A stretch of 64,000 nt of DNA, taken from assembly GCF_000413315.1 (NCBI RefSeq), contig NZ_KE340298.1, positions 62,001 to 126,000 of the forward strand, read 5' to 3'. Both the position numbers and the translations under genes were made by a program. Origin of the DNA: Propionibacterium sp. oral taxon 192 str. F0372. Its GTDB lineage: Bacteria; Actinomycetota; Actinomycetes; Propionibacteriales; Propionibacteriaceae. A model generated the notes under the pieces. It made no database searches, was not told where the DNA came from, and saw nothing but the letters and a program-made list of their open reading frames with translations. Positions 19,423 through 29,314 of this stretch are shown one piece after another; position 1 is the stretch's first letter; each line of letters starts with the position of its first letter.

Positions 19423-20399
19423 TGCGAAGCTGCGGTCTCGGCGTCGGAACGAATGTCGATGCGCCAACCAGTAAGCCGGGCCGCGAGCCTAGCATTTTGC
19501 CCCTCACGGCCGATGGCCAAGGACAGCTGGTAGTCGGGAACAACAACCCGGGCGGTGCGTGCGGAAGCATCGATCACGGTCACCGAAGACACCTTCGCCG
19601 GAGACAAGGCGTTAGCCACGAAGGCCGCGGGATCCTCGTCCCAGTCGACGATGTCGATTTTCTCCTCGTTCAGCTCGTGCATCACCGCACGTACCCGCTG
19701 ACCCATAGGCCCGATGCAGGCACCTTTGGCGTTGATCTCCGGATTGCGGGAACGAACCGCGATCTTCGAGCGGTGGCCTGCCTCGCGGGCGATCTCCTTG
19801 ATCTCCACTTGACCCTGCTCGATCTCCGGGACCTCCAGGGCGAACAGCTTCTTCACCAAATTCGGGTGAGTGCGTGAGACTACCACCTGCGGTCCGCGCA
19901 ATTCGCGACGTACTTGAACGACATAGACACGTAGCCGCTTGCCGTGGGGATATTGTTCCCCCGGCACCTGTTCGGCCAGCGGGAGGATAGCCTCGGTGTC
20001 ACCCAGATCCACGCGCACCGCTTGGGTGTTGCGATCTTGCCGGATGACCCCGGCGAGAATGTCCCCCTCCGATGCCAAGAACCGACCGTACTTTTGTTCA
20101 TCCTCGTGTTCACGTAGTCGCTGCACGATCACTTGGCGAGCCGTCGAAGCTGCCACCCGGCCAAAATCGGAGGGGGTGTCGTCGGCATAGCCAATGATCT
20201 CACCCTCCTCGTTGCGTTCAGGGACCATCACGGCGACCCGTCCTGCCTTGGTGTCGATTTCGAGGCTGGCCCCGGAATGGGCCCCCTCTGTCTTGAGGTA
20301 GGCGTTGAGCAGGGCGTCTTGGAGAGCCTTGAGCAGGTAGTCGAAGGGGATGCCCTTCTCACGCTCAATGAGCCTCAGCGGTGAAAGATCGATCTCCAT
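19419..20399 (-). CDS. nusA: Transcription termination/antitermination factor NusA
   Basis: Binds RNA polymerase and nascent RNA in pausing, termination and rRNA antitermination. It has 326 residues: an N-terminal RNAP-binding domain ([25 protein letters not shown]), an S1 domain ([13 protein letters not shown]), and two KH domains ([15 protein letters not shown] and [14 protein letters not shown]). It lacks the acidic C-terminal repeats of E. coli NusA, as is normal in Actinobacteria. ATG 20399 overlaps the rimP stop (TGATG); a GTG three bases earlier is equally possible. Confidence 0.97.
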   Translation of the reverse strand: MEIDLSPLRLIEREKGIPFDYLLKALQDALLNAYLKTEGAHSGASLEIDTKAGRVAVMVPERNEEGEIIGYADDTPSDFGRVAASTARQVIVQRLREHEDEQKYGRFLASEGDILAGVIRQDRNTQAVRVDLGDTEAILPLAEQVPGEQYPHGKRLRVYVVQVRRELRGPQVVVSRTHPNLVKKLFALEVPEIEQGQVEIKEIAREAGHRSKIAVRSRNPEINAKGACIGPMGQRVRAVMHELNEEKIDIVDWDEDPAAFVANALSPAKVSSVTVIDASARTARVVVPDYQLSLAIGREGQNARLAARLTGWRIDIRSDAETAASQ

Positions 20400-20890
20400 C
20401 ACTCATCCCTTTCTTCGATGTCGTCGTCGATGTGGCGGTTCATCTCGACCTGGACGATCGCCTCGGCGATTTCGGTGAAATCCAGGACGACAGGGAGTTG
20501 GTTGACCTCGATAGTCACGGATGTCTCATCAGCCGATGAGACTCGACCTGTAGTGATCACGCCCTCGGTCGTGGTGATGCGCACCAATCGTCCAATGCGA
20601 CGCGCGTAATGGGCTGGGCGCGACAGCGGGGTCGTCACGCCACGGGTACCGACTTCGAGAGTGTAGGGGCTCTCGCCCATGGCACCGGCATCGTCGAGGA
20701 CCTTGGAGACTGCCCGAGTCGCCTGGGCCACTTGGTCCATGTCGGGACCCGCATGATTGGGGCCGTCTCCATCAATGGTCACCCTGACCACACGCCGTTT
20801 CCCGGCCTTCGTGATCTCCAAGCGATCCAACTCGAGATCCAAGGCTTTGAGGACTCCCGTCAACAGTTCTGCGATGTCGTCGTGCGTCAT
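20399..20890 (-). CDS. rimP: Ribosome maturation factor RimP
   Basis: Needed for early 30S assembly. It has 163 residues in two domains: an alpha/beta N-terminal domain with [24 protein letters not shown], whose central sequence is the RimP signature, and a C-terminal SH3-like barrel. Start ATG 20890 has AGAGGATC upstream. The longer in-frame extension would run into the region of the divergent lipoprotein gene and is not conserved. First gene of the rimP-nusA-ylxR operon. Confidence 0.95.
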   Translation of the reverse strand: MTHDDIAELLTGVLKALDLELDRLEITKAGKRRVVRVTIDGDGPNHAGPDMDQVAQATRAVSKVLDDAGAMGESPYTLEVGTRGVTTPLSRPAHYARRIGRLVRITTTEGVITTGRVSSADETSVTIEVNQLPVVLDFTEIAEAIVQVEMNRHIDDDIEERDE

Positions 20891-20962
20891 GTCAGATCCT
20901 CTTGTCGTGTCGAGTTGCCGTCGGCCGCCCCGGAGGAAGACCGATCCCCTAGTGTACTTCAC

Positions 20963-21898
20963 GTGATCCGTCCGTCCCGCCGCGCGCTGCTGGTCGGCGC
21001 CTGTACCATGCTTGCTTCGACGGTCGTCAGTTGCGTGCCCGATCCCCGGATCCGACGCTATTCAGGGCAGCGCTCCACCGCGATCCCCGGCGAATTACCC
21101 GAACTGGTGAGCCGATTGCATCTCGTCGCGGCCAGATCCACCGTCGTGGACCATCCGTGGGCAAGTGAATTGGCCACCCTGTTCACCATCCATGCAACGG
21201 TGATCGCCCGCAGCAACCCCTTGGGTGGGGTTCAGGCAGATCCCACTCCGCGCCCCGGACTCGACCGCGTGGCGACACCAGATGAGGAGACCTCGGCCAC
21301 CTGGGATCAAGTCGTCTCCGACTGTACCGAGATCGTTCCCCTTACCCGTTTCCTTGCCCGCGACGCGGGCACCAGCATGGGGCTGCTTTACGGTTCGACA
21401 GGGCTCGTGGCGCAGGTGGTGTCCGGCAACGACCTCACCGCGCTACCACCACCGGTGGTCGGCAACACGGTTCCCATCACGCTGAGTGGGGATCTGGCAA
21501 CCGACAGTGCCGGGATTTTACTCGCCCGTCAGGACGAACTGATCTTCGTCCTCGAAGCCGTTCTTGGCCATCTAACCGATCCTGCCAGGCGGGACTTGGT
21601 GGCGGGCTGGCTCGGGCAGGCGCACAAGGACCGGGATGAGATGATCGTGGATCTCAGCACCACCGGGATCACCCTGTCGGCCAGTGCCCCGGATCAAGAA
21701 CTGGCCTTCGATCCCTCCGCCGCCAGCACCCACGACCAACAGATCGGCGCCCGCGAAGCAGCGATTATGGCTGCTTGGCTACGTTTCCATGCCGCGAACC
21801 CCAGTCTGCTGCCGGAGCATCATCATCTGGCAGGAGTCCACGCCGTACGTGCCATGGAACGTGGGATTCCGCTGACCACTTGGCCCGGTTGGGTGTGA
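20963..21898 (+). CDS. Predicted lipoprotein, DUF4439-like
   Basis: About 311 residues from GTG 20963. A short basic N-terminus (IRPSRRALLVG) leads into a hydrophobic stretch ending in the lipobox VVSC, so it is probably a membrane-anchored lipoprotein. The C-terminal half (QELAFDPSAASTH... AAIMAAWLRFH) resembles the ferritin-like DUF4439 domain of mycobacterial proteins encoded next to rimP-nusA. A much longer upstream start lies antisense to rimP and is rejected. It is divergent from rimP and followed closely by the DUF421-like gene. Function unknown. Confidence 0.7.
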   Translation: MIRPSRRALLVGACTMLASTVVSCVPDPRIRRYSGQRSTAIPGELPELVSRLHLVAARSTVVDHPWASELATLFTIHATVIARSNPLGGVQADPTPRPGLDRVATPDEETSATWDQVVSDCTEIVPLTRFLARDAGTSMGLLYGSTGLVAQVVSGNDLTALPPPVVGNTVPITLSGDLATDSAGILLARQDELIFVLEAVLGHLTDPARRDLVAGWLGQAHKDRDEMIVDLSTTGITLSASAPDQELAFDPSAASTHDQQIGAREAAIMAAWLRFHAANPSLLPEHHHLAGVHAVRAMERGIPLTTWPGWV

Positions 21899-21920
21899 AC
21901 CGGTGGAACAGAGACGAACA

Positions 21921-22463
21921 ATGGATTTTTTGGCTGAGCTCTGGAACCAAGTGGGCATCACCCTCCCCCAGCTCGTCGCTACCGGCATCGCATCGGTGGT
22001 TTGTTACTTGGTGCTAACGGCTGTTCTGCGCACGGTTGGCCAGCGTTTGTATGCGAATCGGTCCGGAACTGGGCTAGCCGTGGTCCTGGTGCTCGGCGCG
22101 GTCACCGGAAGGGCAATGCTTGGGCCACGCCCCACGCTGATGGTGGGGCTGGCCGCGCTGGGATCGCTGGTGGTGATGGAGCGGTTCTTCGGCACTGCAA
22201 GACGCTCTGGACTCATTGGCCACCGACGAGCGGTGGTCCTGTTCGCCCAGGGATCACTCGTGCACGATCAGATGCACCGCTACCACGTCACCGAAAGCAT
22301 GTTGAGGCAGCGGCTGCGCACCGCTGGGGTCGGTTCCTTGGACGATATCCGGGGCATCGTGCTGGAGACCGACGGAACCATGTCGGTCATCCAACAGGGC
22401 AAGGAATTCGATCCACGGCTGCTCACCGGTGTCCGTGGCGCGGAACTACTCCTCGACGACTGA
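21921..22463 (+). CDS. DUF421 (YetF)-like membrane protein
   Basis: A 180-residue protein with three predicted N-terminal membrane helices (LVATGIASVVCYLVLTAVL, GLAVVLVLGAVTGRAML, LMVGLAALGSLVVMERF). A soluble C-terminal domain (VLFAQGSLVHDQMHRYHVTES..., DIRGIVLETDGTMSVI) matches the DUF421 C-terminal layout. A GTG at 21903 is an alternative start. It is probably an operon with the preceding lipoprotein, 22 bases upstream. The same membrane-protein/DUF4439 pair sits between rimP and proS in mycobacteria. No function is established. Confidence 0.8.
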   Translation: MDFLAELWNQVGITLPQLVATGIASVVCYLVLTAVLRTVGQRLYANRSGTGLAVVLVLGAVTGRAMLGPRPTLMVGLAALGSLVVMERFFGTARRSGLIGHRRAVVLFAQGSLVHDQMHRYHVTESMLRQRLRTAGVGSLDDIRGIVLETDGTMSVIQQGKEFDPRLLTGVRGAELLLDD

Positions 22464-22497
22464 CTTTTCTTCCCACCCGAGGGGATACCCGGGGTTA

Positions 22498-24282
22498 TCA
22501 GCCGCGGCCGATCTCGGTGAGTATTTCACTCACTGCGATGTTCGCTGCCACCCGGCGCGCTCGTCCGGAGGCCCGGTCCCGTATCTCAATCTCACCATCG
22601 GCGAGGGCCCGTCCGACGACAACGCAGGTCGGCATGCCGAGCAGCTCGCTATCAGTGAACTTCACCCCGGGGGTGGCCTTACGGTCATCCAGCAATACCC
22701 GGACACCCCTGGCATCCAGATCAGCCGCGAGTTTCTCCGCGGTCCCGGCCAGTTCCTCCCCCTTGCCCGCGATAATGATCATTACATCGAAGGGCGCGAG
22801 CGCGCGTGGCCAGCACAGGCCCTTGTCGTCGCAGTTCTCCTCTGCGATCACGGCCACGGCACGGGAGACGCCGATGCCGTAGGAGCCCATCATGACGATG
22901 TTGAGTTTCCCATCGTCGTCAAGCACCTTCAGCCCCAAAGCTTCGGCGTATTTGGTTCCGAGCTGGAAAATATGGCCCATCTCAATGCCACGAGCCAGCC
23001 GCAGCGGCCCCGACCCATCGGGGGCCATGTCCCCTTCGCGGATCTCGGCGACATCGATGTGCCCATCAGGGGTGAAATCGCGGCCCATTGTCAACCAGGC
23101 CACATGCTTGTCATATTCGTCGGCACCGGTCAGCCAACTGGTACCGTTCACCACATCCGGATCGACCAAGTAGCGCACCGCATTGGCCGGGGTCTCGACT
23201 CCCTCATGCAACGAACCAATGCCCAGTGCACCCGGACCGATGTATCCCTTGACCAATTGCGGGTGGGCAGCAAAGTCATCCTCGGTGAAGGCCTCGGCCA
23301 CCGCCGGGGCAACAGCCACCTCTAGACGCTTCTCGTCGACCTGTCGATCGCCGGGCAAGCCAATGGCCAACGCCTCGGTCCGACCGTCGGGATGGGTTAG
23401 CTTAAACACGACATTCTTCAGGGTGTCGCTGGCCCGCCACCCACGGTCGGAACGGGGGAACAGCTGGTTTGCCTGGTCGACCAAGGTCTCGATGGTGGCA
23501 GCTCCGGGGGTGGGATGAAACACTGGCAACGGCACTCTGGAAGCATCGACCTCCGGAGCCAGCGGCCGGTTGACCGCCTCGACATTTGCCTCATAACCGC
23601 CGGGCGAACGAACGAAGGTGTCTTCACCGTTGTCGGAGACGGCCAGGAATTCCTCAGACGCCGACCCACCCATGGCCCCGGCATTCGCCTGGACGATGAC
23701 GTAGTCGATACCCAGACGGTCGAAGATCCGGATGTAGGCCTCCCTGTGAGCGAGATAAGATGCATCGAGACCCGCCTTGTCGAGATCGAAGGAATAGGAA
23801 TCCTTCATGACAAATTCGCGACCGCGAAGCAGCCCAGCCCGAGGCCTGACCTCGTCACGGTATTTGGTTTGGATCTGGTAGAGGGACAATGGCAGGTCCT
23901 TGTAGGATTTCACCTGATCCTTCACCACCAAGGTGAATATCTCCTCATGGGTAGGCCCGAGTAACATATCGGCGCCCTTGCGGTCAACCAGACGGAAGAG
24001 GTTGTCGCCGTATTCGCTCCACCGGTTGGTAGTTTCGTAGGGCTCACGGGGAAGCAACGCGGGAAGCAGCACCTCCTGGGCGCCGATCGCATTCATTTCC
24101 TCGCGGATGATGGCCGATACCTTGTGGAACACGGCCAAACCAAGAGGCAACCATGAGTAGACGCCCGGAGCAGCACGACGGATGTAGCCTGCTCGTACCA
24201 GCCAGCGATGGCTGGGCAACTCGGCATCGGCGGGATCCTCGCGCAGAGTATGCACGAACAGCTTGCTCATTCGGGTGATCAT
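22498..24282 (-). CDS. proS: Proline--tRNA ligase
   Basis: A class II aminoacyl-tRNA synthetase of the bacterial (ProS type 1) architecture. It has 594 residues: catalytic core with [19 protein letters not shown] and [17 protein letters not shown] (motif 2), an inserted editing domain in the middle (about 220-400) that hydrolyses Ala-tRNA(Pro), and a C-terminal anticodon-binding domain with VLLDDR. Start 24282 is preferred over the internal ATG at 24270 because GAGGAG lies six bases upstream. Confidence 0.97.
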   Translation of the reverse strand: MITRMSKLFVHTLREDPADAELPSHRWLVRAGYIRRAAPGVYSWLPLGLAVFHKVSAIIREEMNAIGAQEVLLPALLPREPYETTNRWSEYGDNLFRLVDRKGADMLLGPTHEEIFTLVVKDQVKSYKDLPLSLYQIQTKYRDEVRPRAGLLRGREFVMKDSYSFDLDKAGLDASYLAHREAYIRIFDRLGIDYVIVQANAGAMGGSASEEFLAVSDNGEDTFVRSPGGYEANVEAVNRPLAPEVDASRVPLPVFHPTPGAATIETLVDQANQLFPRSDRGWRASDTLKNVVFKLTHPDGRTEALAIGLPGDRQVDEKRLEVAVAPAVAEAFTEDDFAAHPQLVKGYIGPGALGIGSLHEGVETPANAVRYLVDPDVVNGTSWLTGADEYDKHVAWLTMGRDFTPDGHIDVAEIREGDMAPDGSGPLRLARGIEMGHIFQLGTKYAEALGLKVLDDDGKLNIVMMGSYGIGVSRAVAVIAEENCDDKGLCWPRALAPFDVMIIIAGKGEELAGTAEKLAADLDARGVRVLLDDRKATPGVKFTDSELLGMPTCVVVGRALADGEIEIRDRASGRARRVAANIAVSEILTEIGRG

Positions 24283-24385
24283 GTGGTTCTCCTCGCAAAG
24301 GCGTGCCCGTCCAAGGGTAGCCGATCAAACCTACTGCGCTCAGCACGGAGAAGCACGGACAAAAAGAATTAGGAAGGACGGCTCA

Positions 24386-26056
24386 ATGATTCCCGGCAGG
24401 CATCGCGAACGACGACCCGAGCAACGGGCCGCGACGCGAGTCGTGCAGGTCCAAGTTACCGCCCGGTTGCTGACGACCTTCGGACTTGCTGTCACCATGG
24501 TGGGCCTCGGACGGCTCATCACGGCCACGATCACCCAACAGCAGGTGACACAGCCAGTGGCGATGTCACTAACAGGAGTTGGGTTGGCTATGGTCACCAC
24601 TTGGTTCTCCTCCTGGGTAACCGGACGAGCAGTGGCAAACCATCAGGCGAGCATCCGTCAACTTGCCCTGATCAAGCTTTTCGATCTGGGACCTGTCGGC
24701 TCGCTTGATGACGAGCCGGACGGGTCGGGAGCGATGGTTTCGCTGCTGACCGATGGCATCGAGCGGTTGTCTAAGTGGGAACAGGGTTTCCGGGGTCCGA
24801 TGCTGGGGGCGATGGTTTCACCGATTGTGGTCCTTGGAGTCCTCGCCGTTGCCATTGATCCGCTCTCGGCACTGGTACTCGCCTGCTGTGTCCCCTTCAT
24901 CCCTTTAACGGTCGGTGGTTTCCAGCGTGCCTTCCGCAAGGTTTCTGGTGAGTCCCGCCGCGCCAAGGCCCACCTCGCATCCCGCTTCATGGAGGCCATC
25001 CAAGGTCTGGTCACGCTCACCGTACTGGGGGCCACCGCCGTCATGGGCCAACGTCTGGCCGAGGCCGGTGAGCGCAACCGCCGACACACGATGTCGCTGC
25101 TGGCCCGCAACCAGCTTGTCCTACTGGTAGCCGATCTAGCTTTCTCCTTGTTCATGGTCAGTGCCAGCGGCGCGATCGCCTGGTGGCGGTTGTTGACCGG
25201 GCAGATCGATGCCGGCGGGGCTCTGGGCATCGTGTTGCTTGGCGTACTGTTGTGTGCGCCGATGGAAATGATCGGCGGATTCTTCTACATCGGCATGTCC
25301 GGACGTGCTGCTTCCCGTCGAATCGATGCACTGCTGGATATCCCCAGTACCTCGGGTACCACCGCCATCGGAGAATCCACCGGGTTGGCAGATCAGAGCA
25401 TGATCGCGATCCGCGGCCTCAACTTCGCATATCCCGGACGTTCCCCGGTGCTCATCGATCTTGACCTCGATGTGCCCCGGGGACACCGAATCACGATTCT
25501 CGGAGCTTCAGGTTCCGGCAAGTCAACCTTGTTATCCCTTCTGGCTGGCGACTTGGTGCCGGACGACGCGTCGCTGAAAATCAACGGAGTGCTCTTGGCC
25601 CCCAAAACCCGGGACCTGATTCGATCAACCAGCGCCCTGGTCAACCAGCACACCTGGTTGTTTCGGACCTGTTTAGCAGAGAATCTGCGGGTCGGCGCCC
25701 CAAAGGCTGATGACCGGGAACTGTGGGATGCATTGGATGCAGTCGGATTGGCCGACTGGGCCCGTCGGCTCCCCGCCGGTCTAGACACCCAGGTCGGAGA
25801 ACAAGGGGTTGCAGTCTCCGGGGGCCAGGCCCAACGACTCTCGCTGGCCCGGGCCATCGTCTCGGGTCGGCAATTGCTGTTGCTAGACGAACCGACCTCT
25901 CAGGTGGATCTGGAATCGGAGCGGGTGATCATGGAAGCCATCAACTCCCTGACCGATCGAACCATCGTCATGACCACCCATCGGGCAACCGCCATCCGCC
26001 CGGCCGACCGGCTGCTAACCATGGTCGACGGCCACCTTGAGGAGACCCATCAATGA
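24386..26056 (+). CDS. ABC exporter half-transporter, CydD-like
   Basis: A 556-residue fused membrane/ATPase subunit. Six membrane helices (about 30-300) precede the nucleotide-binding domain: Walker A GASGSGKST at 373-381, signature SGGQ at 479-482 (slightly altered as VSGGQAQR), Walker B LLLLDE at 497-502, and H-loop His532. All catalytic elements are intact. The start is ATG 24386 behind AGGAAGGA. It overlaps the next gene by four bases and presumably forms a heterodimer with it. CydD-type exporters move cysteine/glutathione or haem-related compounds, but no cydAB oxidase genes are present, so the substrate is open. Confidence 0.8.
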   Translation: MIPGRHRERRPEQRAATRVVQVQVTARLLTTFGLAVTMVGLGRLITATITQQQVTQPVAMSLTGVGLAMVTTWFSSWVTGRAVANHQASIRQLALIKLFDLGPVGSLDDEPDGSGAMVSLLTDGIERLSKWEQGFRGPMLGAMVSPIVVLGVLAVAIDPLSALVLACCVPFIPLTVGGFQRAFRKVSGESRRAKAHLASRFMEAIQGLVTLTVLGATAVMGQRLAEAGERNRRHTMSLLARNQLVLLVADLAFSLFMVSASGAIAWWRLLTGQIDAGGALGIVLLGVLLCAPMEMIGGFFYIGMSGRAASRRIDALLDIPSTSGTTAIGESTGLADQSMIAIRGLNFAYPGRSPVLIDLDLDVPRGHRITILGASGSGKSTLLSLLAGDLVPDDASLKINGVLLAPKTRDLIRSTSALVNQHTWLFRTCLAENLRVGAPKADDRELWDALDAVGLADWARRLPAGLDTQVGEQGVAVSGGQAQRLSLARAIVSGRQLLLLDEPTSQVDLESERVIMEAINSLTDRTIVMTTHRATAIRPADRLLTMVDGHLEETHQ

Positions 26057-27768
26057 AAGACCCCGTCGTCACCTGGTTACTGCGTGTGTCTCGGCCAGTG
26101 TTGCGCCCGTTGGGTGCTGCCGTCCTTTTCCGGCACCTCGACCAGATCTGTGCGGTTGCCCTGTTGTCAATCTGCGCCGCGGCGGTGACGGGGATCGCCG
26201 CTCGCTTCGCGGGCGCAACGGTCTCCCATCTGCTGGTTACCAGCATGACCGAGTTGGTGGTGGTTCTGGTCATCCTTTCGGCAGCCAAGGGGCTGTTTCG
26301 TTACTTGGAACAGTTCTGCGGGCATCTCGTCGCCTTCAAGGCCCTGGAACTATTACGCATTGAGCTCTACCAGACCCTGGTGCCGCAGGCGACAGTCATC
26401 CGGCGTCAACGGGGTTCGGGCGATGTCCTGGTCCGAGCCACCAAGGACATCGACCGGATCGAAGTGTTCTTTGCCCATACCTTCCCGCCAGCGACCACGG
26501 CGGTAACCATTCCGATCGCTGGTGTCGGGGCTATCGCTGCGGCGGGCGACTGGAGGATCGCCGCATTCGTCGCCATGATGCTACTTCTCAGCGGGATGTT
26601 GATTCCCCGCATCGGCGGTAGACGGCAACGCATCACCGCGGAGCAGATTGCCCGGGTCCGCGGCCGCTTGGCCCAGCACGTCACAGATTCGGTGCAGGGA
26701 ATAACGGAGGTGACCGGCTACGGGCACGTCCCCGACAGGCTCGCCGCCATGGAGCACATCGACGAACAAATCATCTCCCTCAGCACCTCCGGTGTCGCAG
26801 CATGGCGGGACTCACTGAGGCTCGGAATCCAGCAACTGACGCTCATCATGACGGCATGGTTGGGGACCACCAGTCATCTCGATCCGGTTCTTGTGGCTGT
26901 GATCACGGCAATTTCCTGGCGATGCTTCGATGCGACGGCGCCGCTGGTCGGCTTTGCCGACGAATTGCCCACGACGATGGCCGCTGCTGCACGAGTTCAC
27001 GCCTTGGCGACGGCCCCGGCCCATCCGCCCGCTGTCGCTGACCCGCTGCCTCTGCCGCTGGGCGCCTTATCGGTGCATTGGCAACAACTGAGCCACACCC
27101 ATTCCAGCCGCACCGTGACCCGGGAACCAGCACTGGTCGATGTGGACATCGAAATTCCCGGGGGTGAGCACGCATGTCTGGTCGGGACATCGGGCTCCGG
27201 TAAATCAACCCTGCTGGAGCTGGCCTTGCGGTTCGACGACCCGAGTAACGGCCAGGTCATTGTCGGTGGGGTTGACCTGCGCAGGACAAACCCAGCAGAT
27301 CTGCACACCCGAGCACAACTGGTCTCCCAATCCAGTTTCCTGTTCAATACCGGCATCCGCGACAACCTCACCCTGGGGCTCGGTTATGTGCCAGATTCCC
27401 GGTTGTGGGAGGTCCTCGAAATCGCGAGCATCGCTGATGAGGTCCGAGAGCTGCCCCACGGCCTGGACACCCGGATCGGAGAACACGCGACCACGTTGTC
27501 GGGTGGTCAGCGCCAGCGGATCGCCTTGGCCAGAGCCCTATTACATTCCCCCGACCTGCTGCTGCTCGACGAATTCACGGCCCACCTGGATCCAGATCTC
27601 GCAGACCGGGTGCGAAACAATCTGCGGTGCGCACTTCCGGACACGACCATCATTGAAGCCACACATACCATGCGAGGGCTGGCCGATGCCGACCGGGTTA
27701 TCGTGTTGGAACGTGGTCACGTACGCCCTGATCTGGTCGAAGACTTCTTGCGCCGCGCCGAACAGTGA
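26053..27768 (+). CDS. ABC exporter half-transporter, CydC-like
   Basis: A 571-residue partner of the preceding subunit. Early residues AAKGLFRYLEQFCGHLVAFKAL resemble the CydC segment around RYxERLxxH, and GSGDVLVRATKDID matches its coupling region. The nucleotide-binding domain has Walker A GTSGSGKST at 378-386, LSGGQ at 482-486, Walker B LLLLDE at 502-507, and H-loop His538. It starts at ATG 26053 within the last codons of the upstream gene (ATGA). The substrate is unknown; a generic multidrug-type heterodimer is the main alternative. Confidence 0.78.
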   Translation: MKDPVVTWLLRVSRPVLRPLGAAVLFRHLDQICAVALLSICAAAVTGIAARFAGATVSHLLVTSMTELVVVLVILSAAKGLFRYLEQFCGHLVAFKALELLRIELYQTLVPQATVIRRQRGSGDVLVRATKDIDRIEVFFAHTFPPATTAVTIPIAGVGAIAAAGDWRIAAFVAMMLLLSGMLIPRIGGRRQRITAEQIARVRGRLAQHVTDSVQGITEVTGYGHVPDRLAAMEHIDEQIISLSTSGVAAWRDSLRLGIQQLTLIMTAWLGTTSHLDPVLVAVITAISWRCFDATAPLVGFADELPTTMAAAARVHALATAPAHPPAVADPLPLPLGALSVHWQQLSHTHSSRTVTREPALVDVDIEIPGGEHACLVGTSGSGKSTLLELALRFDDPSNGQVIVGGVDLRRTNPADLHTRAQLVSQSSFLFNTGIRDNLTLGLGYVPDSRLWEVLEIASIADEVRELPHGLDTRIGEHATTLSGGQRQRIALARALLHSPDLLLLDEFTAHLDPDLADRVRNNLRCALPDTTIIEATHTMRGLADADRVIVLERGHVRPDLVEDFLRRAEQ

Positions 27769-28449
27769 TCACTCCGAGGGAACCTGCTCACGCACGTATG
27801 CATCAAAAGCGGCCGGATTGCGGGACTGAAGGTAGACCCGTCCCGGGCCTAAGAAATCGAAAACATACCCCTCACCGGATTTAAGTGAGTTCCACAAACC
27901 ACTCGCCGAAGCTTTCCGCAGTTGGAACCTCATGCCGAGGTCATAGGCGACCACATGACCAGAATCGATCACCACCTGCTCCCCAGGAGCGAGATCACAC
28001 ACGTCCAGGGCACCATAGACCGAGAGGAGCACTTCTCCCTGTCCCCAGGCACGCAGCCCAAAACCTCCCTCGCCACCAAGCAAATTGGCGATCCCGCCCC
28101 AGTGGGTGTCCGTGACAACCCCGTGGGAATTCCCAAGCCAAGCACCCCGGGTGAGGAAGAAGGCACGGTCCGGGCTGATCGGGAGGGACAGCACGTCCCC
28201 GGGCAGCACGCTGGTCAGATCCACCCAACCACCTTGAGGCGGGGCGGTCATCGTCGTGGTGAATGTGGAAGCTCCTGCGAAAATTTCACGTGACAGGCCG
28301 CTCAACAGCCCACCTTCGGCGCGAGCATCAATGCTCATGCCCGGACTATGGGCCATCATCGCTCCTGACAGGATGTGCACCGGCTCGGTGGGGGCCAGCA
28401 GCACCCGTGCGACGGCGAAGGATGGGTTGTGCCTGATGTGGACTTGCAT
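27769..28449 (-). CDS. AIM24/TIGR00266-family protein
   Basis: A 226-residue all-beta protein with the AIM24 hallmarks: SGAMMAHSPGMSIDARAEGGL near the start, GDVLSLPI and WGQGEVLLSVYG in the middle, and a C-terminal GEGYVFDFLGPGRVYLQSRNP. The family is widespread and related to the mitochondrial biogenesis protein Aim24; its molecular role is unknown. ATG 28449 begins at the conserved domain, whereas a longer frame overlaps the GNAT gene. It abuts the convergent CydC-like gene with no spacer, so both probably lack room for a terminator. Confidence 0.85.
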   Translation of the reverse strand: MQVHIRHNPSFAVARVLLAPTEPVHILSGAMMAHSPGMSIDARAEGGLLSGLSREIFAGASTFTTTMTAPPQGGWVDLTSVLPGDVLSLPISPDRAFFLTRGAWLGNSHGVVTDTHWGGIANLLGGEGGFGLRAWGQGEVLLSVYGALDVCDLAPGEQVVIDSGHVVAYDLGMRFQLRKASASGLWNSLKSGEGYVFDFLGPGRVYLQSRNPAAFDAYVREQVPSE

Positions 28450-28477
28450 GCCCCCAGTGTGCGGCACCAAGGAAGGT

Positions 28478-29314
28478 TCAGTACAAGATGGTGGCGAATT
28501 CCCCCACCTGCCGGAATCCCAGGGCCGTGTAAAGGGCGCGCGCCGGGGCGTTGAAATCGTTGACGTACAGGGAGACAATCGGATGCATCCGGCGGGCGAT
28601 GCGCACCGCTTGGGACATGGCTGCCTCCGACAGGCCACGCCCCCGCAGTTGCGGGTGCAGCCACACTCCCTGGATCTGGCAGTGGCTGCCACAGGCGGCC
28701 CCAACATCGGATTTAAACCACACCCGGTTGCCATGCACTGCACCCATCGCCCTCCCGGTATGGATCAGATTGCGCACGTAGTGCCGGTAGGTACTGCCAA
28801 TGCCCATCGGGGAGATTCCGACCTCCTCGGTGTACATGGCAACGGCGGCGTCCAGATAGGGACCGTAGTTCTGTTCGGTGATGGTGTGCACCCGCGGGTC
28901 CCCGGGAACCACCGGGTCCTCATCAATGACCAGGAGCGGCTGGTGAGCGCGGATCTCACGGACCTGTCCCCAAGCTCGTCCCCAGTGCTCCACCAGACTC
29001 GCGTGCAACCCCATTACCTGGGTGGCATCCCCCATGATGGAGGCAGTTGCCCGGCGGGATCCGATGATCCTGGCGAAAGTATCCAAATCGCCGGGGCCGA
29101 TATTGATCGGTACCAGGTTCGCTCCCGCGTGGCAGGCACTAATCAGCTTGCCCTCATCGAAGCGTCCGTAGATCGCGCAGCCCAGTACCGCGGGATCCAG
29201 ACCCACATTGCGGATGCGTGAGGCAACGAACAGGTTGCGGACCGGATCAGTGGCGAGCAGCGCATCCAGTTCCGGGACGTCGCGGTTGCCGAGAACCCTA
29301 ATGGTTTCGGTCAA
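28478..29314 (-). CDS. GNAT-family acetyltransferase (ispG-linked, DUF4081 type)
   Basis: A 278-residue protein. The N-terminal half fits the DUF4081 domain found fused to GNATs next to ispG in Actinobacteria. The C-terminal half carries the acetyl-CoA motif [19 protein letters not shown] and closes with [12 protein letters not shown]. The start is TTG overlapping the ispG stop by four bases (TTGA), implying translational coupling. The conserved link to ispG suggests a role tied to isoprenoid or cell-envelope metabolism, but the substrate is unknown. Confidence 0.87.
   Translation of the reverse strand: MTETIRVLGNRDVPELDALLATDPVRNLFVASRIRNVGLDPAVLGCAIYGRFDEGKLISACHAGANLVPINIGPGDLDTFARIIGSRRATASIMGDATQVMGLHASLVEHWGRAWGQVREIRAHQPLLVIDEDPVVPGDPRVHTITEQNYGPYLDAAVAMYTEEVGISPMGIGSTYRHYVRNLIHTGRAMGAVHGNRVWFKSDVGAACGSHCQIQGVWLHPQLRGRGLSEAAMSQAVRIARRMHPIVSLYVNDFNAPARALYTALGFRQVGEFATILY

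Noticed and set aside
19423-19467. Upstream TTG start for ylxR giving a 98-residue protein
   Set aside because: The added 15 residues lie inside nusA and lack family similarity, while GTG 19422 overlaps the nusA stop and starts at the conserved domain.
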